Shown here piece by piece: positions 1-6,140 of a DNA stretch of 14,988 nucleotides (position 1 is its first letter; each line of letters starts with the position of its first letter). The stretch is taken from the NCBI GenBank assembly GCA_041484525.1, contig JBGPHT010000182.1, forward strand, positions 1-14,988. The letters run 5' to 3'. The stretch comes from JBGPHT01 sp041484525. Lineage in GTDB: Bacteria; Acidobacteriota; Terriglobia; Bryobacterales; Bryobacteraceae. Both the position numbers and the translations under genes were made by a program. The notes beneath the pieces are model-generated. The model ran no database searches, had not been told where the DNA came from, and saw nothing but the letters and a program-made list of their open reading frames with translations.

Positions 1-231
1 CCACTCCTCACAGATGCCACGGAGTGGCTGTATTTGTTGGCTATGGAGACTTCACACTCTACCGGGCAGAACCGCACGCGGAGCCTGGTTATGACAGATA
101 AGCGACCATCTGTAACTAGTTAATATTGCGGCCAGCCTAAGCCGGTCAACAACAAGTTTTGCAGGTCTTGTCTCTGTTGCAGCAAAATTTACAAATCATC
201 CCAAAGGAAAACTGGCTATATCATTAGTCTG
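1..231. other. Left-edge region, no confident gene
   Basis: I see no complete gene here. All three plus-strand frames are open from the window edge for 90 to 120 bases. Frame 3 reads a protein-like tail ending VGYGDFTLYRAEPHAEPGYDR-like residues with a stop at 99-101, and could be the 3' end of a gene lying to the left. After a TAA at 121-123, the frame that continues into the next gene encodes a short Cys-containing stretch (C-x10-C-x2-C, 127-171) that resembles half of a zinc ribbon but has no start codon. The second half of the region is AT-rich compared with its surroundings, so a promoter for the next gene is plausible, although I could not match a convincing -35/-10 pair. Confidence 0.3.
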
Positions 232-753
232 ATGTCGAAGCTTCGTCGTAACACGCCCTTTCTCTCGCTGGACGACAACCAATTCACCGTCAAGCCGCGC
301 AAGGTTGTCCCGCATGAGTTCGTGCTCGAAGCCATCGCTCAGCTCTCGCCCAGGACTCGCTCCATGTTCGGCTGCCTCGCGGTCTACGTTGAGGACAAGA
401 TTGTTCTCATACTCCGCGACAAGGGCGACGCGACGGCGGACAACGGGGTGTGGCTCGCCACCACCAAAGAGCAACACGAGAGTCTTCGCGGCGCGTTCCC
501 GAACATGCGATCCATTCAGGTATTCGGGAAAGAGGTAACGGGCTGGCAGGTTCTTCCCGCCGATGCGCCGGATTTCGAGGAGGCGGCGCTGCGGGCCTGC
601 GAACTCATCATCGCCCGGGATCCTCGAATCGGCAAGGTGCCGCCGGCACGACGTGCCTCGGGAGCGGCGGCCAGGAAGCCGGCGAAATCCTCGAAGCGGG
701 CGCCCAAGAGCGCCGCGAAACGTCGCGCGAGTCGCCGCCGTATACGCCCTTAA
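232..753 (+). CDS. TfoX-N-like domain protein with basic C-terminal tail
   Basis: This 173-residue protein has a compact domain at about residues 28-135. Its MFGCLAVYVEDKIVLILRDK-type core (45-64) followed by a GVWLATT segment resembles the TfoX/Sxy N-terminal fold, where a Met-Phe-Gly start leads into beta strands. TfoX proteins are competence regulators, but stand-alone N-domains are widespread and of unknown function, so no regulatory role should be assumed. Residues 139-173 are almost entirely Lys, Arg, Ala, Ser and Pro, a disordered basic tail that could bind nucleic acid. The ATG at 232 is the only sensible start. There is no Shine-Dalgarno at the usual distance (an AAAGGA lies 23 bases upstream), so translation may be leaderless. 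The transporter gene follows 35 bases downstream on the same strand and may be cotranscribed; no functional link is evident. Confidence 0.6.
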   Translation: MSKLRRNTPFLSLDDNQFTVKPRKVVPHEFVLEAIAQLSPRTRSMFGCLAVYVEDKIVLILRDKGDATADNGVWLATTKEQHESLRGAFPNMRSIQVFGKEVTGWQVLPADAPDFEEAALRACELIIARDPRIGKVPPARRASGAAARKPAKSSKRAPKSAAKRRASRRRIRP

Positions 754-788
754 CGGACTCGGGCGGTAGCGAATGATACGCTGAAGTA

Positions 789-1733
789 TTGTCGCGGCAT
801 CCTCTCTTCAAACCCTACCTGGCGATGGTGGCAGTGTGCTTCTTCTGGGGCACCACGTACCTCGGCATCCGCATGGCGCTCGAAAGTTTCCCGCCGCTCG
901 AGCTGGTGTGCGTGCGCTACGTGATCTCGGGCGGGCTGCTGGTCGGGTTCGCCAAGGCGCGCGGCCTCTATCTGCCGAAGGGGCGTGAACTGGCCACGGC
1001 CTGTTTCAGCGGCCTGCTGACGCTGGGGATCGGGAACGCCGCGCTGGTCTTCGCCGAGACCCTGATTCCCAGCGGGATCGCGGGACTGATCATCACGATT
1101 TCGCCCTTCTGGATGGTAGGGGTCGAGGCGCTGCTGCCCGGCGGCGAGCGCCTGCACGCACCCACCATCGCAGGCATGGCAGTGGGACTGGCCGGCGCAG
1201 CGCTGCTGTTCACGCAGGGATTGAACACGCACGCCATCGACCCCAAACTGCTTAGCGGTTTTCTGATGCTGCAGGCCGGAATGGCGGGCTGGTCGTTTGG
1301 ATCGATCCTGCAGCGGCGCCACAGCGGGAAGGCTCACTCGATCGTCGCCGGCGGCGTGCAGCAACTCGCGGCGGGGCTGGTGCTGGTGCCTTTCGTACTG
1401 GCGATTCCGCAAGCGCCGGTGCACTGGAGTGCGCGCGGAGTCGGCGCGCTGGCCTACCTGATAACGTTCGGTTCGATCGTGGGCTACAGCGCGTTCGTCT
1501 ACGCCATGGATCGCCTGCCGGTGGCCATCGTGTCGCTTTACCCGTACGCGAATTCGATCGTGGCGGTCGTGCTCGGCTGGCTGTTTTACCGGGAGCCGTT
1601 TGGATTACGCGAAACGCTGGCGATGGTCGTGATCTTCGCGGGCGTGGGAATCGTGAAGCGGTATTCGCAGCACCGCGCCGCCCTCAGTCGCGCCCTACCA
1701 TCCTCGCGCCGAGCGCGCCGCCAACCATGCTGA
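789..1733 (+). CDS. EamA/DMT-family membrane transporter
   Basis: This 314-residue inner-membrane protein has about ten hydrophobic helices arranged as two five-helix EamA repeats (roughly residues 10-140 and 155-290), the standard architecture and length of drug/metabolite transporter family members. Typical family sequence is visible in helix 1 (VCFFWGTTYLGIRMAL) and before the last helix (GWLFYREPFGLRETLA). The family exports or imports small metabolites such as amino acids; the substrate cannot be told from sequence. The best start is TTG at 789, which keeps the short cytoplasmic leader SRHPLFKPYL; the ATG at 825 would begin inside helix 1. No strong Shine-Dalgarno is seen for either. The last 16 codons, a basic tail, overlap the convergent zinc-ribbon gene by 50 bases, so the tail is probably an extension without a conserved role. 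Confidence 0.88.
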   Translation: MSRHPLFKPYLAMVAVCFFWGTTYLGIRMALESFPPLELVCVRYVISGGLLVGFAKARGLYLPKGRELATACFSGLLTLGIGNAALVFAETLIPSGIAGLIITISPFWMVGVEALLPGGERLHAPTIAGMAVGLAGAALLFTQGLNTHAIDPKLLSGFLMLQAGMAGWSFGSILQRRHSGKAHSIVAGGVQQLAAGLVLVPFVLAIPQAPVHWSARGVGALAYLITFGSIVGYSAFVYAMDRLPVAIVSLYPYANSIVAVVLGWLFYREPFGLRETLAMVVIFAGVGIVKRYSQHRAALSRALPSSRRARRQPC

Positions 1734-2301
1734 GCAGGGTGATGGAGATGAAGAGCATGAAGAGCGTCACCAGCAGCATCGCGGCCAGCCCAGGTCCGGT
1801 TTGAAAGAGCTTGAGGGCTTCCTGAACGTTGGGGTCGGCATTGCCTTTGAACTGCGTCTGGAATTCCGTCATCAGCCGGCCTGAGGCCAGCAGCACGATC
1901 ATGCTGGTGGTGAAGACGACAGTGGTGAGCGCGTAGAGAAGCACCCCGGTCATCCAGCCCATGCGCAGCCCGGCTTTGATGTTCAGCAAGTGGCCCGTGC
2001 GGCGCTTATAAAAGATGACGGCGAAGAATCCGGCGGCCACCCACAGCAGCAGGCAGAGGATGAGGATGCGGCTGACCAGGGTTCCCGCAAGTGCGGCGAC
2101 GGCGACGGTCAGGGCAACGCGTACCGCTACCGGATTGCGGAAAGTCATCGGCGCCGGCTCGACAGGCGGCGGGAGCACGACGACCGGGACCAGTTCGGGC
2201 TCCACTTCCGGCAGGTCGTATGGTCTCTGCGGCTTTCCGCACTTATGGCAGAAGACCGCGTCCGGTGGAAGCTGTGCGCCGCAGGTGCAGATTTCGGGCA
2301 T
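1684..2301 (-). CDS. Zinc-ribbon membrane protein, function unknown
   Basis: This protein of about 205 residues begins with a small zinc ribbon: Cys at positions 5, 7, 18 and 21, so the first knuckle is C-x-C rather than C-x2-C, and the second is C-x2-C followed by Gly. A Pro/Val-rich linker and about four transmembrane helices follow (roughly residues 52-95, 105-140 and 165-195). A ribbon plus helices is common in uncharacterised bacterial membrane proteins; I recognise no specific family function. The start was placed at ATG 2301; a TTG three codons upstream (2310) is in frame but lacks a better ribosome site. The gene lies 52 bases downstream of glpX on the same strand and is probably cotranscribed with it. 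Its 3' end overlaps the transporter gene tail to tail. Confidence 0.72.
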   Translation of the reverse strand: MPEICTCGAQLPPDAVFCHKCGKPQRPYDLPEVEPELVPVVVLPPPVEPAPMTFRNPVAVRVALTVAVAALAGTLVSRILILCLLLWVAAGFFAVIFYKRRTGHLLNIKAGLRMGWMTGVLLYALTTVVFTTSMIVLLASGRLMTEFQTQFKGNADPNVQEALKLFQTGPGLAAMLLVTLFMLFISITLLSMVGGALGARMVGRD

Positions 2302-2353
2302 GAAAGGCAATTACAGTTTGACGCAGGGTGCGCGGGGAAGCAACTAACTTAAG

Positions 2354-3331
2354 CTAACGGAACCTCACCTTGACGTCCGGCTTATTTTCCAGGTGGGTGG
2401 TTTCAATGAAGCGGACGCGCGCGGGGACGCTGGTCATGACCACCGCCTGGGTGTGCCCTCCATCACCCGTGAAGCGGACGCCTTGCAGCAGGTTGCCGTC
2501 AGTGACGCCGCAGGCGGCGAAGACCAGGTTGCGCCCGGGAGCCAGCTCAGGCGTGGTGTAAATCCGGTTCACGTCGCGAATGCCCATCGACTGCATGCGC
2601 TCCTTTTGAGCGTCGTCCTTCACTACCAAACGCCCCAGGATTTCGCCATTCAGACAGCGCAGCGCGGCGGCGGTGAGCACGCCTTCGGGCGCCCCGCCCG
2701 AGCCCATCACGGCATGGACGCCGGTTCCGGCCACGGCGGCCGCGATGCCGGCGGAGAGGTCGCCGTCGGAGATCAGGCGGATGCGCGCACCGGCTTCGCG
2801 AATATCCGCGATCAGTTTCTCGTGCCGCGGCCGGTCGAGCACCACCACCACCAGGTCGTCGATGCCGCGCTGCAAGCGGCGCGCGATGGCTTTGAGGTTC
2901 TGCTTGACAGGCGCTTCCAGATCCACCGCACCCTTGGCGGCGGGGCCGACGACGATCTTTTCCATGTAGCAATCGGGTGCGTGCAACAGGCCGCCGGGCT
3001 CGGAGGCGGCGAGCACCGTGATGGCGCCGGCGCCGCCGGTGGCGCACAGGTTCGTACCCTCGAGCGGGTCCACCGCAATGTTCACGCTCAACCGTTGGCC
3101 GTTGGCGCCGCCCGATCCGACCTTCTCTCCGATGTACAACATCGGAGCCTCGTCGCGCTCGCCCTCGCCGATTACGATGGTGCCGTCGATGGCGATGGTG
3201 TCGAGGCAGCGCCGCATGGCTTCGACCGCCGCATGGTCGGAGGCCTTAGCGTCGCCCATCCCCATGGTGCGGGCGGACGCAATGGCGGCCTCCTCGACGA
3301 CGCGGAGAACTTCGAGTGAGAGGTCGAACAT
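2354..3331 (-). CDS. glpX: Class II fructose-1,6-bisphosphatase
   Basis: This enzyme hydrolyses fructose-1,6-bisphosphate to fructose-6-phosphate and phosphate, the committed step of gluconeogenesis, in the cytoplasm and with divalent metal. The 325-residue length is normal for the GlpX family. Family signatures are clear: the metal-binding GEGERDEAPMLYIGE segment (residues 55-69), VDPLEGT (87-93), the CYMEKIVVGP stretch (about 121-130) and a Gly-rich region with MGSGGAPEG later on. Some GlpX proteins also act on sedoheptulose-1,7-bisphosphate; that cannot be judged here. The ATG at 3331 is supported by a GAGGAG upstream. The gene diverges from the dehydrogenase gene across only 17 bases, and a zinc-ribbon membrane protein gene follows it. 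Confidence 0.95.
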   Translation of the reverse strand: MFDLSLEVLRVVEEAAIASARTMGMGDAKASDHAAVEAMRRCLDTIAIDGTIVIGEGERDEAPMLYIGEKVGSGGANGQRLSVNIAVDPLEGTNLCATGGAGAITVLAASEPGGLLHAPDCYMEKIVVGPAAKGAVDLEAPVKQNLKAIARRLQRGIDDLVVVVLDRPRHEKLIADIREAGARIRLISDGDLSAGIAAAVAGTGVHAVMGSGGAPEGVLTAAALRCLNGEILGRLVVKDDAQKERMQSMGIRDVNRIYTTPELAPGRNLVFAACGVTDGNLLQGVRFTGDGGHTQAVVMTSVPARVRFIETTHLENKPDVKVRFR

Positions 3332-3342
3332 GTGGTAGCTTT

Positions 3343-3348
3343 CTCCTC
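3343..3348 (-). promoter_or_regulatory. Ribosome binding site of glpX
   Basis: On the minus strand GAGGAG lies 11 bases before the glpX ATG. On the other strand the same six bases lie directly against the ATG (3349) of the divergent dehydrogenase gene, so the start region of one gene forms the leader of the other. Confidence 0.55.
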
Positions 3349-4320
3349 ATGGACGATAACACAGTCCTCGTGCTGGCAAACCCGACGGACCCGGAACTTA
3401 AGCTTCTCGATTCGCTGCCGCCTGAGACCGGAATCGCCGTGGGCAATTCGCCCGAAGCCTTTGGACGGACGGCTCCCGGCGCCTCCGTCATTTTCAACTG
3501 GGCGCTCTCCACGCCACTGCTGCGCGAGGTTTTCCAAATGTGTCCCCAGTTGCGTTGGGTGCACTCGCGCTCGGCCGGGCTCGATGGCATGTTGTTCCCG
3601 GAACTGGTGGAAAGCCCGGTCACTCTGACCAACGGACGCGGCGTGTTCAGCCAGTCGCTGGGTGAATTCGTGCTGGGCGCGATCCTGTATTTCGCGAAAG
3701 ATTTCCGGCACATGATCCGCCTCCAGACGGCGGGTGTCTGGGAGCCGTTCGACATCACCGAGGTGTCGGGGCAGACGGTGGGGATCGTAGGGTACGGCGA
3801 TATCGGCCGGGCGGTAGCTACCCGGGTACGCGCCATGGGCATGCGGGTGCTGGCGTTAAAACGCCACGGGCCGCCATTGTACAACATGGATCCGCTGGTT
3901 GACCGGATTTACGGCCCGGAGCAGCGAGTTGAAATGATCGGCCGCTGCGACTATGTAGTGGCGGCGGCGCCGCTGACGGCGGAGACGCGCGGCATGATCG
4001 GAGAAGCTGAGTTCGCCGCCATGAAACCGATGGCCGTGATCATTAATGTGGGCCGCGGTCCGGTGATCGACGAGGCCGCGATGGTGAGGGCGGTCTCCGA
4101 AGGACGGATTAAGGGCGCGGCCCTGGACGTCTTCGATCGCGAGCCGCTGCCCGCCGGCCACCCGTTCTACAAACTCGAAAACGTGCTGCTCTCGCCCCAT
4201 TGCGCCGACCACACGCCGGCATGGATGGAAGACGCGATGCGGTTTTTCCTGTCGCAGTACGAGCGGTTCCGGAATGGCCAGCCGCTGCAGAACGTGGTGG
4301 AGAAGAAGCGCGGGTATTAA
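3349..4320 (+). CDS. D-2-hydroxyacid dehydrogenase (NAD(P)-dependent)
   Basis: This 323-residue cytoplasmic oxidoreductase is of the D-isomer-specific 2-hydroxyacid dehydrogenase family, which interconverts 2-oxo acids and D-2-hydroxy acids. The Rossmann motif GYGDIG is at residues 148-153. The catalytic Arg lies in INVGRGPVIDE (Arg236), the Glu in FDREPLP (Glu265) and the His in LLSPHCADHTP (His284), so the full triad is present. The residues after the second beta strand of the Rossmann fold are LALKRHG, with Lys/Arg where NAD-specific members usually have Asp, which hints at NADPH preference. The substrate is unknown; glyoxylate/hydroxypyruvate reductase is one possibility. The start is ATG 3349; an in-frame GTG at 3316 would overlap the start of glpX and adds unconserved residues. 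The stop is interleaved with that of the convergent VOC gene. Confidence 0.9.
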   Translation: MDDNTVLVLANPTDPELKLLDSLPPETGIAVGNSPEAFGRTAPGASVIFNWALSTPLLREVFQMCPQLRWVHSRSAGLDGMLFPELVESPVTLTNGRGVFSQSLGEFVLGAILYFAKDFRHMIRLQTAGVWEPFDITEVSGQTVGIVGYGDIGRAVATRVRAMGMRVLALKRHGPPLYNMDPLVDRIYGPEQRVEMIGRCDYVVAAAPLTAETRGMIGEAEFAAMKPMAVIINVGRGPVIDEAAMVRAVSEGRIKGAALDVFDREPLPAGHPFYKLENVLLSPHCADHTPAWMEDAMRFFLSQYERFRNGQPLQNVVEKKRGY

Positions 4321-4754
4321 ACTGGCGAAGGTGCGATGGTCGCGCCCCAGTCGGCAGGGCTCAAGTCCCGGGCGTGCTGCGAGAAGAGCCAGTGGTGGCC
4401 GTCCAGGTCTACCACTCCGTACTGCCGTTCGCCATAGCAGGTCTCGTGGAGTTCTTCCACGATCCTGGCGCCGGCGGACTTGGTTCTCTCGTAGTGCGCA
4501 TCGACATCGTCGACGAAAACGGTTAGGTATTGAGTCTGATGGCCGAGTTGCGAAGGGCTCGCGCCGCCCGATCGCGCGCTTTTCAGCATGATGTAGGCGT
4601 TGCCTCGATACATCTGTGCGCCGCTGACCGGCTCGGCATAGCGATAGTGCTCGGTGAAGCCGAAGGTGGTGGTCAGACAGGCGAGAGCATCGACGACGTT
4701 TTGATAGATGACGTGCGGCAGTACGGTATCGGTGGGCACAGAGCGATTCTTCAT
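4317..4754 (-). CDS. VOC-fold (glyoxalase/bleomycin resistance-like) protein
   Basis: This 145-residue protein is the size of a single-chain vicinal oxygen chelate protein with two beta-alpha-beta-beta-beta modules. The N-terminal module includes VLPHVIYQNVVDAL and a following FGFTEHYRY. The second includes YLTVFVDDVDAHYERTKSAG and ends with YGERQYGVVDLDGHHWLFSQ, the typical closing motif of PhnB-like glyoxalase-superfamily members. VOC proteins bind a metal and act in isomerase, dioxygenase or antibiotic-binding roles; the exact activity is not readable. Candidate metal ligands are His13/14 in the first strand and the acidic residues of the second module. The start was placed at ATG 4754; a GTG one codon earlier (4757) is also possible. 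It overlaps the dehydrogenase gene by four bases, tail to tail, in a TTAA. Confidence 0.85.
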   Translation of the reverse strand: MKNRSVPTDTVLPHVIYQNVVDALACLTTTFGFTEHYRYAEPVSGAQMYRGNAYIMLKSARSGGASPSQLGHQTQYLTVFVDDVDAHYERTKSAGARIVEELHETCYGERQYGVVDLDGHHWLFSQHARDLSPADWGATIAPSPV

Positions 4755-4792
4755 CACACTTCAGAATACGGCTACTCACGGCACATCGCGAC

Positions 4793-4827
4793 AATTCCAT
4801 GAATTTTGGTTTATCGTAACAACGATA
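4793..4827. promoter_or_regulatory. Two inverted repeats in divergent gap, possible operators
   Basis: The 117-base gap between the divergent VOC and secreted-protein genes holds two perfect inverted repeats: AATTC-CAT-GAATT at 4793-4805 and TATCGT-AACA-ACGATA at 4812-4827. They are AT-rich within a GC-rich genome and sit 45-80 bases upstream of the ATG at 4872, a usual location for a dimeric regulator site. No regulator gene is next to them and I could not place a clear -35/-10 pair, so the role is inference. Confidence 0.3.
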
Positions 4828-4871
4828 TCGGCGTTTGCGCGGCCACGCTCGTCTAAGCTTTCGAGGTGAAC

Positions 4872-5603
4872 ATGAGAAACCGGATTGCTCTTATTCTCGG
4901 GATTTCGACTCTGCTTTCCGCTGGCGCGTTCGCGCAAGGTGAAGGACGGACCTTTCAGCCACCCGCCTCCAGACCTGCGGCGATCGAGGGATCTCCGTAC
5001 TCGGGCAATACTACGCTCGATAGTACGCAGATTACGAAGGATGGTACTCCGCTGTCGCAGAGGGTCGTCTCTCGCAGGGTTTATCGCGATGGGCACGGGC
5101 GGATCCGAACGGAGGAGCCGTTGCTGCTTGGGCCGGCGGCGACTTCTCCCCTGTTGATCGTGATCCAAGATAGCGTTGCCGGCGTTGAGTATACGCTGGA
5201 TACACAAACCCATGTCGCTCATCGGTCAACGTATCCACCCGTTGCCCCACAAGCGCGTTCGATCCCGCCTCCCACGACGGCACCGAAGTACAGCGCTCTA
5301 AATGAGAATCTGGGAACCCAGACGATCGAGGGGGTGTTGGCCTCGGGAACAAGGAGTACGCTTTCCTACCCGGCAGGTACCTGGGGCTATGATCGCCCGG
5401 TTACGACCGTTCACGAATCCTGGTGGTCGAAGGACCTCGGGGCCACTGTGATGTCGAAGAACACACTTCCGGCCGGCGAGTTGGTCTCCAGGCTGACGAA
5501 TATCAACCGCTTGGAACCAGATCCCATCCTATTCCTGGTGCCGTGGGACTACACGATCATGGATGAAAATGGGCCGTTCACCATCAAATACGCACGGCCG
5601 TGA
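4872..5603 (+). CDS. Secreted protein of unknown function, signal peptide
   Basis: The protein has 243 residues. An N-terminal signal peptide is clear: MRNR, a hydrophobic core to about residue 17, then AGAFA-Q as a likely signal peptidase I site near residue 22. The mature part has a segment with a repeated pattern of beta strands (YSGNTTLDSTQITKDGTPLS, then RRVYRDGHGRIRTEE) that I recognise as a recurring Acidobacteriota secreted-protein pattern, in which a query strand is followed by YRD..GR.R.E. No enzyme motif is visible. Proline-rich sequence lies in the middle (about residues 125-140) and the C-terminal third is rich in Trp and aromatic residues. The ATG at 4872 is preferred over the in-frame GTG at 4866, because GAGGTG at 4863-4868 serves as its ribosome site. 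Likely exported to the periplasm or beyond. Confidence 0.7.
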   Translation: MRNRIALILGISTLLSAGAFAQGEGRTFQPPASRPAAIEGSPYSGNTTLDSTQITKDGTPLSQRVVSRRVYRDGHGRIRTEEPLLLGPAATSPLLIVIQDSVAGVEYTLDTQTHVAHRSTYPPVAPQARSIPPPTTAPKYSALNENLGTQTIEGVLASGTRSTLSYPAGTWGYDRPVTTVHESWWSKDLGATVMSKNTLPAGELVSRLTNINRLEPDPILFLVPWDYTIMDENGPFTIKYARP

Positions 5604-5644
5604 AGCGTCGACGGAAGAGCCAGTGTCAATCCATCCGACCAGTT

Positions 5645-5875
5645 TTATGACAACGCCGACGAGTCAATAGTGAGGGAGACAGAGACCTCGCGGATTTCAG
5701 CGTCCGGGTTCAGTTCGGCGGCAGCGGCCAGATATTCGCGGATTGCATCCTGGATGTTCGCAAGCGCCTCCTGCGCGGTTGTGCCTTGCGACCAGCATCC
5801 TGGCAAGCCCGGACACGAAACGCTGTAGCCTTCGTCGGTATGGCGGAGTCCGACTTTGTAGGCCATGCGTCTCAT
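5645..5875 (-). CDS. HicB-like antitoxin-family protein, no HicA partner
   Basis: This 76-residue protein has the HicB partial RNase H-like fold signature: a first strand YKVGLRHTDEGYSVSCPGLPGC (split into YKVGLRHTDEGYSV and CPGLPGC), followed by WSQGTTAQEALANIQDAIREYL, in which the helix packs on the sheet. In HicAB systems HicB neutralises the HicA mRNA-degrading toxin and often represses its own promoter through an added DNA-binding domain. Here no ribbon-helix-helix or helix-turn-helix extension is present, and no HicA-sized gene lies on either side, so it is an orphan or acts with a remote partner. Its ATG overlaps the stop of the displaced ThiF C-terminal reading frame (ATGA at 5875-5872), implying translational coupling. 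A second in-frame ATG exists at 5866. Confidence 0.75.
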   Translation of the reverse strand: MRRMAYKVGLRHTDEGYSVSCPGLPGCWSQGTTAQEALANIQDAIREYLAAAAELNPDAEIREVSVSLTIDSSALS

Positions 5876-6140
5876 TGCCCCACGTATCGCGCATACAAAC
5901 TGCGCGCGACACCCGTGTCGCTGGTGCCTTTGATGATCGCGCGGCCGTCCGGGAAAACGGTGATCTCATATGGCGCCATGATCAGCCGCAACGCGTACTC
6001 GTTGGCGCGGACTTCTCCCAGCGGCTCCACCCGCGCTCTCAACTCCGCCAGGTCGATCGGCCCGCCGCCGCGGACCTGGACGGCGTTGCGCCCGCAGAGT
6101 GTCACGGGCGGCCGTGCCGATTCCTCCAGGTATGTAAATT
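5872..6140 (-). pseudogene. Displaced C-terminal domain of the ThiF-like protein
   Basis: This reading frame continues the ThiF/MoeB-like protein after a frameshift. It reads FTYLEESARPPVTLCGRNAV, then about 60 residues including VNEY-like ANEYALRL, YEITVFPDGRAI and the ending GTSDTGVARSLYARYVG, which I recognise as the usual C-terminal domain of bacterial ThiF-family adenylyltransferases. It has no good start of its own: upstream codons in this frame are Arg/Pro-rich and unlike the family. Re-reading one C at the junction gives GLRQFTYLEE, a smooth family-like joint. It ends in TGA overlapping the HicB ATG. Confidence 0.7.

Noticed and set aside
647..659. GTGCC-GCC-GGCAC-type palindrome in the TfoX-like gene
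   Set aside because: A short GC-rich stem inside coding sequence is expected by chance at this base composition.
2393..3319. Long plus-strand open frame opposite glpX
   Set aside because: Its Gly/Ala/His-rich sequence has no family character, while glpX is unmistakable.
5604..5644. Possible HicA gene beside HicB
   Set aside because: The 41-base gap is far too short, and the upstream neighbour is the ThiF tail.
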